A stretch of DNA of 50,836 nucleotides from Planctomycetaceae bacterium (GCA_002726515.1 PBTE01000115.1:1-50836); one strand, 5' to 3'; counted from the first letter of the stretch, positions 25,313 to 34,579 are shown. Notes: generated by a model not told the origin, from the sequence alone. Numbers and translations are program-made.

Positions 25313-26032
25313 CTATGGAATCGCGTAGTGAAAGACTGCGTAATAATGACACGCGTTTCCCAGCATAACGCAGACGTGCCAGATCGCGTGGAAATGACAA
25401 CGCGTTTTATCCAGTTTCCAGAAGACCGTTCCAATCATGTAGAACATCCCCCCGATGAAGAGCCAGACAAATCCGAAGATGGGGACCAGCTGAATGATCA
25501 GTTTGAACTGGAGAATGGGAAGCCAGGCCAACAGGATATAAAGCATCAGGTTCACATGAGCCACACGATGCGCCAGCCAGACCTTTGAAAAAAAACCGAG
25601 GAGAGCGGCTGTCCAAATAGCTGACAGCAGGAAAATGCCCCAGTTGAAACGGAAATGGCAAAGCAACCAGGGTGTGTAGGAGCCGGCAATGAACAAGTAG
25701 ATCAGGCCTTGGTCTAGTTTGCGAAACCAGTCGCGCAAGCGGGAGTGGGTGACACCGTGCGAACAGGTTGAAGCGGCATACACGCTGACCATGGTCATCA
25801 AGAAGATCAGGCATCCCAGGCGGTGCCAGTTGTCTCCACGCAGCCCCACGTACAAGAGCATGGCGACTGATGCAAACATGCTGAGACATAGACCCAGACC
25901 ATGTGTCAGGCAATTGCTGACTTCACCGGGCATCGCACGCAGTCCGGTGACGTTGGATCGAATTCCATGAAGGGCTGTGGAGAACATTTTTGTTCCGAAA
26001 TTTCTAGTCAGTAATTGAATCGTGTCATTCAT
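25313..26032 (-). CDS. Hemolysin-III/PAQR-family membrane protein
   Basis: 239 aa with seven predicted membrane helices. Conserved family positions are present: NCLTHGLGL near the first helix, STCSHGVTH, LDQGLIYLFIAGSYTP, and FHAIWHVCVMLGNACHYYAV in the last helix, whose histidines and those of the earlier motif form the metal-binding site in PAQR proteins. Members are annotated hemolysin III or YqfA; the cellular role in bacteria is uncertain. The start is unsettled because several in-frame ATGs precede the first helix (26032, then MFSTAL and MPGEVS). It lies between fabF and recG with sizeable gaps on both sides. Confidence 0.88.
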   Translation of the reverse strand: MNDTIQLLTRNFGTKMFSTALHGIRSNVTGLRAMPGEVSNCLTHGLGLCLSMFASVAMLLYVGLRGDNWHRLGCLIFLMTMVSVYAASTCSHGVTHSRLRDWFRKLDQGLIYLFIAGSYTPWLLCHFRFNWGIFLLSAIWTAALLGFFSKVWLAHRVAHVNLMLYILLAWLPILQFKLIIQLVPIFGFVWLFIGGMFYMIGTVFWKLDKTRCHFHAIWHVCVMLGNACHYYAVFHYAIP

Positions 26033-26513
26033 CGATCAATTCCAGTCCGGCGTGAAGTAAATGGAATGGGACCAAGGCAGGGTTCATTTGGGTTTGGCAG
26101 CACTTTCCGGATCTCCGGTCTCTGATTCTACAAGCGTTAATACGGATTGTTTGTTACATGGTTTGTGAGGATCTTTCGGGTGGGAACTCGAATGCCTTCG
26201 CGTTCATGACGCGCCGGGAGGCAGTTGCTGCATGTTTTCGCAGCATCTCGACCTGGGGAAACGAGTGAAGTCCACTAGTCGCAGCGCATTACGAATCATG
26301 CGCGTCAACAACGATTGGCGGGATTGTTAGGAGGGAATCAAGGGGATGTTGTGGAGCTCGACAGGGGAATATCGTATCGCCTGAACGGGCTGTGGGGTCA
26401 GGAAGGATGTTTGATCGTGGCAGTGACGCCTGATCGGTGTGAAGAATTATACCAGGTAAAAGCCGGTCCCGTGGGAAAACCAACTGGCAACCGGCCGAGG
26501 AGTTGACAACAGT
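26033..26513. other. Intergenic region between the HlyIII-like gene and fabF
   Basis: 481 bases. A plus-strand frame (26315-26506) and an opposing one overlap and have no support. Near its fabF end is the terminator-like hairpin listed separately. The rest should contain the promoter of the HlyIII-like gene. Confidence 0.4.
26457..26495 (-). terminator. Possible terminator after fabF
   Basis: On the minus strand GCCGGT (26495-26490) and ACCGGC (26467-26462) can pair over a large partly structured loop and are followed by TTTTA. It lies 19 bases after the fabF stop. The stem is short, so support is moderate. Confidence 0.4.
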
Positions 26514-27791
26514 TCAAGCTTTACCATTGCCGAACTGTCCCAGAATTACTGACGCATTATGGCCACCAAATCCGAAGCTGTTACTCATTGCAACGGAGAG
26601 GGGACAAGATTTGGGTTCGTGGGGCGTGTAATCCAGATCGCAATCGGGGTCGGGAGTATCTAAATTGATTGTCGGCGGGACAATGTTTTCCTGCAAGGCC
26701 TTGGCAGTGATGACCAATTCGACACCGCCACTGGCTCCCAGCGAATGCCCCAGTTGACTTTTTGTACTGGAAATGCGGAGTTGATAGGCGTGTTTTCCGA
26801 AAACGGTTTTTAACGCCAATGTTTCTGCCTTGTCACCAAGCGGTGTACTCGTTCCGTGGGCATTGATGTAGTCCACGCTCTCTGGGGTCAGTTGGGCGTT
26901 TTGAAGGGCCGCTGCCATCGCTTTGGCGGCGCCGGTCCCATTTCCATCGGGTTGAGTGATGTGTCCGGCGTCACCACTGGCACCGTAACCCAGGACTTCA
27001 CTGTAGATCCTGGCCCCACGAGCCCGCGCGTGTTCCAGTTCTTCGAACACAATCAGTCCGGCACCTTCACTAAACACGAACCCGTCTCGGTCCGCATCAA
27101 AAGGTCGGCTGGCCTTCGTCGGTTCTTCGTTGCGAGTCGAAAGGGCTTTAATGTTCTGGAACGCACTCAGCCCCATGCGGGTCATGGCTGCCTCAGTGCC
27201 TCCGGTCACCATCACGTCGGCGTCTCCGTGTTGAATCGTTTTCAGTGCATCGCCGATGGCGTTGGTGGCACTGGCGCATGCAGTTGCGACCGTGAAGTTG
27301 GGACCCCGTAACCCGTGCTCGATGGACAAGTTGGATCCGGCCGCATTCAGCATCATCTTGGGGACTGTTAATGCCGAAACGCGATCGGGACCTTTGTAAA
27401 ACAGCCGCCGCATCTGTGTTTCGATTTCCCCCAGTCCACCGATTCCGGATCCCAGGATCACCCCGCAACGATAGGGATCTTCTTTGGAGAATTCCAACCC
27501 GGAGTCAAGCAGAGCTTTCCGCCCGGCGACCATGGCAAACTGCGTGAAACGATCGAGTCGTTTCAGGTCCTTGGGAGAAATGCCACAATCATCACCTGGC
27601 CAGTCCCAGACATCGCCACCAAATTTTACCTTGAACTCATCGGTGGAGAAACACTTCAGTTGGTGAATTCCACTTTCACCTGCAAGGATGCGCTGCCACA
27701 GACTTTCCACTTCGCGGCTGAGGGAAGTGACAACTCCCAAACCCGTGATGACCACGCGCCGTTTCTCACCATTATCAGTGGCAGCTAGCAA
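26514..27791 (-). CDS. fabF: Beta-ketoacyl-ACP synthase II
   Basis: 425 aa. KAS fold with the Cys-His-His triad: VATACASATNAIGDAL (Cys), INAHGTSTPLGDKAET (His) and KSQLGHSLGASGGVE (His, with the conserved Lys before it). The N-terminus KRRVVITGLGVVT and the C-terminus SNSFGFGGHNASVIL are standard. It elongates acyl-ACP with malonyl-ACP in the cytoplasm. The open frame begins at TTG 27791 with a weak site (GGA); a GTG near the RRVVITG segment is an alternative. It follows acpP by 62 bases and probably shares the promoter at 28207-28236. Confidence 0.95.
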   Translation of the reverse strand: MLAATDNGEKRRVVITGLGVVTSLSREVESLWQRILAGESGIHQLKCFSTDEFKVKFGGDVWDWPGDDCGISPKDLKRLDRFTQFAMVAGRKALLDSGLEFSKEDPYRCGVILGSGIGGLGEIETQMRRLFYKGPDRVSALTVPKMMLNAAGSNLSIEHGLRGPNFTVATACASATNAIGDALKTIQHGDADVMVTGGTEAAMTRMGLSAFQNIKALSTRNEEPTKASRPFDADRDGFVFSEGAGLIVFEELEHARARGARIYSEVLGYGASGDAGHITQPDGNGTGAAKAMAAALQNAQLTPESVDYINAHGTSTPLGDKAETLALKTVFGKHAYQLRISSTKSQLGHSLGASGGVELVITAKALQENIVPPTINLDTPDPDCDLDYTPHEPKSCPLSVAMSNSFGFGGHNASVILGQFGNGKA

Positions 27792-27853
27792 TGTTCCAGC
27801 TCAAAAGGAGGTTTGCGGAATACGGTCAACCCCGGATGACCGCTTCCTGGAAA

Positions 27854-28105
27854 CTAAGAGGAACTGGAAGATGTTTGGGTCTGTTCAATAAATTCAATTG
27901 CCTGCCCGACGGTTTGGATTTTTTCCGCAGCGTCGTCCGGTATATCCACTTCGAATTCTTCTTCCAACTCCATGACGAGCTCGACGGTATCAAGCGAATC
28001 TGCACCCAAGTCATTCACAAACGAAGTTTCGGGAGCGACTTTTTCCTTGTCCACACCGAGTTGCTCGGCGACAATGCCGATGACGCGATCTGCAACAGAT
28101 GACAC
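27854..28105 (-). CDS. acpP: Acyl carrier protein
   Basis: 83 aa, GTG start at 28105 with AGGAGGA nine bases upstream. Four-helix ACP with the phosphopantetheine serine in [10 protein letters not shown], preceded by TSFVNDLG, and the acidic helix II and III typical of FAS carriers ([18 protein letters not shown]). It ends in a run of five serines. Between fabG and fabF with its own promoter, it carries growing acyl chains for the surrounding fatty-acid enzymes. Confidence 0.97.
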   Translation of the reverse strand: MSSVADRVIGIVAEQLGVDKEKVAPETSFVNDLGADSLDTVELVMELEEEFEVDIPDDAAEKIQTVGQAIEFIEQTQTSSSSS

Positions 28106-28206
28106 CTTGGTGTTCCTCCTGTCCTAAAAATATCGGGCGCTACAGGTAAGCCCTAGCACATGCTCAGGCAAACGGTGAATTGCCTCTGTAAACACTGAAG
28201 ACACAT

Positions 28207-28236
28207 AAGATAGAGTATTTTTGCAAAACAGGTCAA
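28207..28236 (-). promoter_or_regulatory. Promoter of acpP-fabF
   Basis: On the minus strand TTGACC (28236-28231) and TATCTT (28212-28207) are 18 bases apart in an A/T-rich stretch. The start would lie about 95 bases before GTG 28105. This splits acpP-fabF from the upstream rpmF-fabD-fabG unit, though read-through remains possible because no terminator separates them. Confidence 0.6.
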
Positions 28237-28308
28237 GGTTGGCAGGCTGATTATGAATCATAATTTTGATTTTCTGGGGCTAAAATTCGGCCATTTTAAC
28301 ACAGATTC

Positions 28309-29079
28309 CTAGCCGGTAAGCCCCCCGTCAATCACAAGAACCTGCCCGGTGATGTATCCGGCCGACACGCTTGACAAGTAAAGCACCGCATCGGCTACTT
28401 CTTCCGCTTTGCCTAAGCGACGGGCGGGAACCCGTTTTTCCACTTCCTGTAGAACGGCGTCCCCTAGGGCTTCTGTCATTTCGCTTGCAATAAATCCAGG
28501 GGCAATGGCGTTGATCGTCACTTTCCTGCTGGCCAATTCACGGGACAAACTGCGTGTCAGCCCGATCAGGCCCGCTTTGGAGGCGGAGTAGTTGGTTTGT
28601 CCTGGATTGCCCATAATCCCCGAGACACTTGCCATGTTGATGATTCGCCCATAACGAGCCCGCATCATCAATCGGCTGGCTGCCCGAGTGAAGAGGAAGG
28701 CACCCCGCAGGTTGGTTTCAATGACTTCATCCCACTCCTCGTCGGACATGCGTGGCAACAACGTATCACGAGTGATTCCGGCATTGTTGACCAGAATATC
28801 GACCCTTTCCCAGCGTTCGGACACTTGGTCGACCACCGCTTCAACACTGTTGCGATCCTTCACGTCGCAGGAGATCGCCAGGGCTGAGCCACCGGCGGCT
28901 GTGATCACGCCCACAGTTTCTGTTAATTTTTCGGGATTTCTTGCAACACAGGCTACGTGGGCTCCGTTTTCACCCAGTCGCAAGGCGATGGCTCGCCCCA
29001 GTCCCTGAGAGGCACCGGTGACGATGGCACTTTGTCCTGAAAGGTCGACGCGGATTTCGTTGGAAGGTGAAAATGCCAT
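28309..29079 (-). CDS. fabG: 3-oxoacyl-ACP reductase
   Basis: 256 aa short-chain dehydrogenase. The NADP-binding motif TGASQGLGRAIA, NNAG, and the catalytic Ser-Tyr-Lys set (NMASVSGIMGNPGQTNYSASKAG) are complete; the C-terminal 'GYITGQVLVIDGGLTG' is standard for FabG. It reduces 3-oxoacyl-ACP in each elongation cycle. GGAG at the end of fabD serves as its ribosome site, three bases separate the two genes, and they are clearly co-translated. Confidence 0.95.
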   Translation of the reverse strand: MAFSPSNEIRVDLSGQSAIVTGASQGLGRAIALRLGENGAHVACVARNPEKLTETVGVITAAGGSALAISCDVKDRNSVEAVVDQVSERWERVDILVNNAGITRDTLLPRMSDEEWDEVIETNLRGAFLFTRAASRLMMRARYGRIINMASVSGIMGNPGQTNYSASKAGLIGLTRSLSRELASRKVTINAIAPGFIASEMTEALGDAVLQEVEKRVPARRLGKAEEVADAVLYLSSVSAGYITGQVLVIDGGLTG

Positions 29080-29082
29080 GCT

Positions 29083-29997
29083 TTACTCCATTACACTTTC
29101 GCAGGAAGCGGCCTTTCGTTCAACACGGCGCATCAGTCCCCGCAGCACTCGTCCAGGTCCCACTTCATAAAAACGGCTAAACTGATCTGCCAGAAGTCGA
29201 CGGAGCGAGTCTTCCCAACGCACGGGTGAAACGATTTGTTGCAGTAGCAGCTGACGGATCTGCTCCGGATCCTCATGAGCCTGAGCGTCGACGTTGGAAA
29301 TAACCGTAACGCGTGGAGGCGACATGTCGGCGTTGGCAAGGGCCACCGCCAGTTGATCAACTGCGGGTTCCATCAGCTGCGTGTGAAATGCCCCCGCCAC
29401 AGCGAGCGGCACGACGCGCATTGCACCCGCTTCCTGAGCGAGTTCCAGAAGCCGTTCACACGAATGATTAGAACCCGAGACGGCGACATTTCCGGGACAC
29501 AGCAGGTTTGCAATCTGGAGCGTCTCTCCTTCCAGGCGGGCTTCGTCACACAATATCTCTATTTTTTCCGGCGTCAGGCCCAGGATACTCATCATGCCAC
29601 TGGGTGCTGCATCTGCCGCATCTTGCATGGCCTGCCCGCGTTCCTGGACCAGGCGGAGCCCGGTCTCAAAGTCGAAAACACCTGCAAACGTCAGGGCCGT
29701 GTATTCACCCAAACTCAAACCTGCGGCAGCCTCGCATTTCTCAACAATATCTGGCTTGGATGCACGCAGGGATTCGAGTGCGGCCAAGCTGGTCACATAA
29801 AGTGCCGGTTGGCTGATGATGGTTGAGTCCAGTTCGCTTTCAGGCCCGTTAAAGCAAAGCTCGGCCAGGTCGTACCCAAGCACATCGGCAGCTTGGGCGT
29901 AGAGACGCTGCGCAACAGGAAGCGACTCGGCTAATTGCCGCCCCATACCAACCATCTGAGCTCCCTGGCCGGGAAAAAGAAACGCAATCTTGCTCAA
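29083..29997 (-). CDS. fabD: Malonyl-CoA:ACP transacylase
   Basis: 304 aa. The N-terminal FLFPGQGAQMVGMG, nucleophile loop GLSLGEYTAL and AGAFHTQLM (catalytic His) mark FabD. The residue before the nucleophile serine is Leu rather than the common His of GHSLG, a variant. It moves malonyl groups from CoA to ACP. The only reasonable start is TTG 29997, just after the rpmF stop, with GAGGAA inside the end of rpmF as the likely ribosome site. rpmF and fabD are therefore tightly linked, a familiar bacterial pairing, but plsX and fabH are absent here. Confidence 0.95.
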   Translation of the reverse strand: MSKIAFLFPGQGAQMVGMGRQLAESLPVAQRLYAQAADVLGYDLAELCFNGPESELDSTIISQPALYVTSLAALESLRASKPDIVEKCEAAAGLSLGEYTALTFAGVFDFETGLRLVQERGQAMQDAADAAPSGMMSILGLTPEKIEILCDEARLEGETLQIANLLCPGNVAVSGSNHSCERLLELAQEAGAMRVVPLAVAGAFHTQLMEPAVDQLAVALANADMSPPRVTVISNVDAQAHEDPEQIRQLLLQQIVSPVRWEDSLRRLLADQFSRFYEVGPGRVLRGLMRRVERKAASCESVME

Positions 29998-30003
29998 AAC
30001 GGT

Positions 30004-30186
30004 TTAAGATTCCTCTGCTTCGACGACAGTTCGACCCATGTAGTGCCCACATCCTACACAAATCACATGGGTAGGTGTCGCTGCACTGCATTTAGGGCAA
30101 TACGTCAACTGGCGTGGCTTTTTGCCATCGTGAGAACGACGTTTTCCTGTACGTGAATTGGAATGTTTTCGTTTGGGAACTGCCAT
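30004..30186 (-). CDS. rpmF: 50S ribosomal protein L32
   Basis: 60 aa from ATG 30186 (MAVPKRKHSNSRTGKRRSHD), preferred to an in-frame ATG at 30198. Two pairs of cysteines (CPKC and CVGC) form the zinc ribbon, so this is the zinc-binding form. The middle RQLTYCPKCSA and the tail GHYMGRTVVEAEES are typical. It heads the rpmF-fabD-fabG unit, giving growth-linked control of fatty-acid synthesis. Confidence 0.97.
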   Translation of the reverse strand: MAVPKRKHSNSRTGKRRSHDGKKPRQLTYCPKCSAATPTHVICVGCGHYMGRTVVEAEES

Positions 30187-30235
30187 GAAATGACCCAATA
30201 CCGACTATCGGTCTAGTTGAAGACCAGAAACACCC

Positions 30236-30264
30236 ATCGTAGAGATCTGTCCCTGGTATGTCAA
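30236..30264 (-). promoter_or_regulatory. Promoter of rpmF-fabD-fabG
   Basis: On the minus strand a perfect TTGACA (30264-30259) and TACGAT (30241-30236) are exactly 17 bases apart. The start would lie about 45 bases before ATG 30186. Confidence 0.7.
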
Positions 30265-30304
30265 CCTGCGGTACAGGGACTGGTATTTTCAGCCCCGACA
30301 TCCA

Positions 30305-31342
30305 CTAGAACAGCGGGGTCTGGTGTTCCGCCCCGGGTTCTTCCTGGGAAGGAGCGGGCAAATCAAGGTGCTGATAGGCCTGAGCCGTCAACATGCGACC
30401 CCGGGGGGTACGAACCACCAGTTCGCTTCTCAGAAGAAACAGCTCGATATCGTCTGACAACGTATCTACCGAAACATTCATCGTGTGGGCGATGGCTTCC
30501 AGTCCTGCCGGACCACCACCAAAAACACGGGCAAGCGTGAGCAGATACTTGCGGTCCTGCTGGTCAAGCCCCCGGTTATCAATCCCTGCCATTTTGAGGG
30601 CAGCCAGAGCAACCTCCGAAGTGATCCGCCCGTCTGCGCGGCTGGTCGCGTAGTCCCTCACCCACCGTAACTGATTGTTAGCCACCCGGGGTGTGCCTCG
30701 ACTCCGGGCGGCAATCTCTTCGGCTGCCAGCTGCTCAAGTTCAACTGCCAGCTTGGCCGCATTTCTTCTCAGGATTTCCGTCAAATCTTCCTGGCTGTAA
30801 AAATCCAGATGTTCTCGAAGCTGAAACCGGTCTCTCAAAGGAGCCGACAGATTGCCGCTCCGGGTTGTTGCACCAATCAACGTGAAAGGCTTCAGCCACA
30901 GGTTGAGCGTGCGTGCATTGGTTCCCTCGCCGTGAACGATATCAACACGAAAATCTTCCATGGCGGTGTAAAGATATTCCTCCACAGGAGCCGGTATGCG
31001 GTGGATCTCGTCGATAAATAGTACGGACTTTGCAGCAGCATTTGTCAAATAAGGGACAAGGTCCTTCGGGGCGCTCAGTGCAGCACCGCTCGTCAATTGA
31101 ACATCGACATCCAGTTCGCGCGGAATGCAGGTGGCAAAAGTTGTTTTTCCCAGTCCGGGTGGGCCATCGAACAGAATGTGGCCAATGGCTTCATCACGCT
31201 TGTTGGCTGCGTCCACCGCGATTCGCAGACGCTCGTATACCTCGCGCTGGCCGACCATGTCTTCCATGCGATGCGGGCGCAGATCACGATCTTCTTCATC
31301 GCCACCATCAGCGGGATTAACAATCAGGGGTTCTCTCGGCAT
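30305..31342 (-). CDS. ruvB: Holliday-junction branch-migration ATPase RuvB
   Basis: 345 aa, the usual size. Walker A DGPPGLGKTT (~58-67), Walker B LFIDEIHR (~108), sensor 1 IGATTRSG, and RDRFQLREHLDFYS with the arginine finger region, then the winged-helix C-terminus (RTPRGRMLTAQAYQHL). As a hexamer with RuvA it drives branch migration of Holliday junctions. It follows ruvA by 99 bases on the same strand. No ribosome site is evident before ATG 31342. ruvC is not in this window. Confidence 0.97.
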   Translation of the reverse strand: MPREPLIVNPADGGDEEDRDLRPHRMEDMVGQREVYERLRIAVDAANKRDEAIGHILFDGPPGLGKTTFATCIPRELDVDVQLTSGAALSAPKDLVPYLTNAAAKSVLFIDEIHRIPAPVEEYLYTAMEDFRVDIVHGEGTNARTLNLWLKPFTLIGATTRSGNLSAPLRDRFQLREHLDFYSQEDLTEILRRNAAKLAVELEQLAAEEIAARSRGTPRVANNQLRWVRDYATSRADGRITSEVALAALKMAGIDNRGLDQQDRKYLLTLARVFGGGPAGLEAIAHTMNVSVDTLSDDIELFLLRSELVVRTPRGRMLTAQAYQHLDLPAPSQEEPGAEHQTPLF

Positions 31343-31441
31343 GGTCGAGTAATATACCAGATGCTAATTCAATGCAAAGCGTCCAAAGAAACGCCCGGGA
31401 GTTGCTCCCATCGGTCACCGGCCTTACGTGACTTCCGCTGG

Positions 31442-32074
31442 TCAGCTTTGACCGCCGTGACTGTATTGGTAAACGCCTTGAATCAACGATTCCACGTCTT
31501 TGAATTTCTTCTTTGTATCGAGCGCACCATCCAGCAATTTCCGGGCGTCGGTCTCGGAATGGCCTAAATTACACAAAACTTCAAAGACCTCATTGATCAG
31601 GTCCCGTTCGATTTGCGTGGTGTCGTCCTGTTCGTTGGTCACTAGCAGGGCAAATTTAGGCACCTTGCGGCGCAGCTTGGCAACAATTCGTTCCGCCGTG
31701 GCCGGGCCGATCCCCGGGAGAGCGGACAGGCCTTTAATGTCCTGTTTTTCAATCGTAACTGCCACTTCTTCTACCGGACGGATCATGGCCCGCAGGGCCT
31801 TGGTGACCCCCACCCCGTCGACGGAGCAGAAAAGTTCGAAAAACTCCCGCTCGGCTTCGTTTGAAAAACCTACCAGACGGGGCACCAAGCGGCCCTGATT
31901 GGGGTTGCCGTCCAGGTATTGAATCGTGTGCAGGCTGATTTTCTGACCCACAGATCCTTGCAGTTGGTGGCGGACAAACTCCGGTATGCGAACTTGATAT
32001 TCAAAGGCATCAATTGAAACCGTCAAATCGGTTTCTGAAACTGCCAGTAATTTACCGGTGATTTTCGAGATCAT
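31442..32074 (-). CDS. ruvA: Holliday-junction DNA-binding protein RuvA
   Basis: 210 aa. An N-terminal OB fold (MISKITGKLLAVSETDLTVS) is followed by two helix-hairpin-helix elements (SVDGVGVTKALRAM and ALPGIGPATAERIV) and the C-terminal domain III (NLGHSETDARKLL) that contacts RuvB. It binds four-way junctions and loads RuvB. The exported hydrolase gene lies 108 bases upstream with no obvious promoter between, so the genes could be co-transcribed. Confidence 0.95.
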   Translation of the reverse strand: MISKITGKLLAVSETDLTVSIDAFEYQVRIPEFVRHQLQGSVGQKISLHTIQYLDGNPNQGRLVPRLVGFSNEAEREFFELFCSVDGVGVTKALRAMIRPVEEVAVTIEKQDIKGLSALPGIGPATAERIVAKLRRKVPKFALLVTNEQDDTTQIERDLINEVFEVLCNLGHSETDARKLLDGALDTKKKFKDVESLIQGVYQYSHGGQS

Positions 32075-32182
32075 GGGATAGGTCGGTGCCCGGGGTCATT
32101 GGTGAATGTTGGATCCACAGGTCCAGTTGAATTCCACAACGCTTTCCTGGTGTTTCTGTTTTTCAGATTTTTCGCTTGCTAG

Positions 32183-34579
32183 TCAATTCCTTGCGCGGCC
32201 AGTGGGTAGGTCAACTTTTGCCCAAAACGGATGCTGTCGATCACCGCGTGTCCGCACATCCTCGAGCAGAACTTCCAGGCGAGGCACGGCATCTTCGGGG
32301 TGCAGGTGTTTGCGACCGTTGAGCACGATGGTTATTTTGCGGCTGAAGTCAATGTTGTCAGGCGATAGCCACACCGTGCAGCGGCCGGCTCCCGTTTTGA
32401 TTCGCAATTGGTTATTGGGTATCGTTTTTCCACTTGTCTGGACCGGGCGAGAGCTTCCTTTGCCCGGCCAGGCAAAAGGTGGCACCATGGAGCGTGGCGG
32501 AAAATTGTCGAGTTCCATCCACCAGCAGAAGTTGTCCCAGCTGCGCATCGACTCGTAGCTGAACTCCGTCGGTGAAAAATTTCTCTCATGCAGTTCTGTC
32601 CATCGGAACAGGTGATGGATTTCGTCCTGGAAATCTTCATGCCCTCGTCCCAGATATTCGACCACCATGGTATCGAATCTTGTGTGAGTCAAGTAGCGGT
32701 CCATGTCGCGTGCGTTCAATGCAAGCCTGTTGCCGTCTAATTCACCCATCACAAAATAGAAGGGTACGTGGTGAGCATTTCGCCAGTATCTCGATATATA
32801 CTTGTCGGCCGTGGCGGCTATCGGCAGTACCCCCGCCCAAAGGTCGGGATGGGCCAGGCCCATGTCCCAGGCAGCGTCACCACCGATCGAATGACCCGAT
32901 AAATAGACCCGGTCCGTGTCGATGGAGAATCGTTTGCAGGCATTCCGTAGTGAAAACAATACCGCCGCGTGTTCCCTGGCGCTGTATTCGTATTCTGATT
33001 GGTATTTCTTGGCCCATTGAGGTGCGATTACGATATAACCGTGTCGCGTAGCCTGTCCGAACCGCTGCTTTTTTTCCGGACTGTAGCTGCCGGCCCACCA
33101 GTCGATCTGCAACTCGGGCGTGGTCCCTGCCGAATGCAATGTGATCAGGGCAGGATAGGATCGACAGGGATCATATTCCGGAGGTAGCTGGACGAGGTAT
33201 TTTACGTCGGCCTGGCCTGTCAGTCCGGCGACCGAGAGTTCGTGCATTCCGGGGATTTCCATTTGGCTGGCCAATTCGGTTTCCAGCGGCGGGTCCATCT
33301 GCCGAACCAATTTAGCAACCAGGCTGGGGACGCCTCCCTCCAGGCTTTCCAATTCTTCGAGGATTTCGGTGCGCCGGGTAGCCAGGTCGGTCTGTAGGTA
33401 CTCCCGCACCAGGTCTCGTACTTGATACAAAGAAAATGTGACCGTCAAGTTTTGAATGCCCGAACCATTTCCGAGCAGCCAGGAACTGAGTGCCAGGGAA
33501 AGCTTTTGTTCGGAGACCAGGGTGTCATCATCAGCAAATCGAAGGTAATCGTTGAAGCGATGTACATTGTTGAAGTTTAAACGTGAGGAGATTTCTGCTT
33601 GGATGGCTTGGACTTGATCGGCAAGGCCACCATCTTGCAAATCCTGGGAATGATGCCCGATCAGTTCGAGTACGTGGGCGCCGCGGCCTTTGGCCGTTTC
33701 ATATTCCTGTTGTAACTCCTGGACCTTGAGTAGTGTTTCCTGTGCGACCATTTCGTCTGGAAAACTTGACAGCAGGTTGAAAACCAACTGGTGCTGCCCC
33801 GATTTGCGACGTTGTTGGATTTCACGTATCAGTTGATTCGCGCCCAGTTGGCGAAGTGCTTTCTCTTCACTCTTCAGGTTTTCCAGATGGGGAAATTCCC
33901 GGATGGCCGTCAGCAATTCTTGGCGTGCATCAGAATAGCGTTCTGCCTGGGTATAGAAGCTGACAACCCGCAAGCGATTCTCTGCCCGCTTGGGGTCCAG
34001 ATGCTGCTCTAAAATTGCGGCCAGTTCATCCCGCGGTATGGAACTAGTGGCAAATCGCATGTCCCAGGCAATTGGTTGGTTACCTTGCAGACCCTCGGCC
34101 TTGCTCCAGCGAGGAGTGATGTCCGTGATCCCCTGAATGATGTCGACCCTGCCGCGGCCTTTTACATTCATCGAGAAGATACGACGTCCGTATTTGTCCC
34201 AGGGACTGACGTGAAGAACCGTACCTACGCCGCCTACCCGCTTGCCGCTCTTGGCGACGCGTTGAGGAATCTTGAATCGCTCCGTTCCCAACGGCTCCGA
34301 TTCACGCAGGCCGCCTTCGGCAATCTGATAAGTCGACACGAACACACGCCGGAGGTCGTCATGTACCAATACAATCAGTCTTGGGTTGGTGCCTTCTTGA
34401 GCCTGGTTTTGCAGAGGATTCTGCATTAGGCTGCCGACCTTACCCAGTCGTCCGGAGAGTTGGAAACCATTTTTGAGAGTAATCTCGGCGGCAATAAGGC
34501 GGGTTATAGGGGCAGGTAGGCCGGGCACGAGCGTAAAGAATATCGCAGCCCAGACTCCGGACCGGATTGCAGCCGTCAT
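32183..34579 (-). CDS. Large exported protein with C-terminal alpha/beta-hydrolase (esterase-like) domain
   Basis: 798 aa from ATG 34579, chosen because GAGGAG lies seven bases upstream and a signal peptide starts there (GVWAAIFFTLVPGLPAP). Residues ~30-200 contain beta-rich LRV/QIAEGG segments of unknown type; ~200-420 are mainly helical and charged (EEKALRQLGANQL). From ~465 a poly-hydroxyalkanoate-depolymerase/feruloyl-esterase-like hydrolase appears: YPALITLHSAGTTPE (oxyanion strand), YIVIAPQWAKKY, the nucleophile elbow VYLSGHSIGGDAAWD (GHSIG, Ser), PFYFVMGELDGNR (acid) and a late His in GRGHEDF. It probably hydrolyses an ester outside the cytoplasm. Its place before ruvAB has no obvious functional reason. 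Confidence 0.75.
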   Translation of the reverse strand: MTAAIRSGVWAAIFFTLVPGLPAPITRLIAAEITLKNGFQLSGRLGKVGSLMQNPLQNQAQEGTNPRLIVLVHDDLRRVFVSTYQIAEGGLRESEPLGTERFKIPQRVAKSGKRVGGVGTVLHVSPWDKYGRRIFSMNVKGRGRVDIIQGITDITPRWSKAEGLQGNQPIAWDMRFATSSIPRDELAAILEQHLDPKRAENRLRVVSFYTQAERYSDARQELLTAIREFPHLENLKSEEKALRQLGANQLIREIQQRRKSGQHQLVFNLLSSFPDEMVAQETLLKVQELQQEYETAKGRGAHVLELIGHHSQDLQDGGLADQVQAIQAEISSRLNFNNVHRFNDYLRFADDDTLVSEQKLSLALSSWLLGNGSGIQNLTVTFSLYQVRDLVREYLQTDLATRRTEILEELESLEGGVPSLVAKLVRQMDPPLETELASQMEIPGMHELSVAGLTGQADVKYLVQLPPEYDPCRSYPALITLHSAGTTPELQIDWWAGSYSPEKKQRFGQATRHGYIVIAPQWAKKYQSEYEYSAREHAAVLFSLRNACKRFSIDTDRVYLSGHSIGGDAAWDMGLAHPDLWAGVLPIAATADKYISRYWRNAHHVPFYFVMGELDGNRLALNARDMDRYLTHTRFDTMVVEYLGRGHEDFQDEIHHLFRWTELHERNFSPTEFSYESMRSWDNFCWWMELDNFPPRSMVPPFAWPGKGSSRPVQTSGKTIPNNQLRIKTGAGRCTVWLSPDNIDFSRKITIVLNGRKHLHPEDAVPRLEVLLEDVRTRGDRQHPFWAKVDLPTGRARN

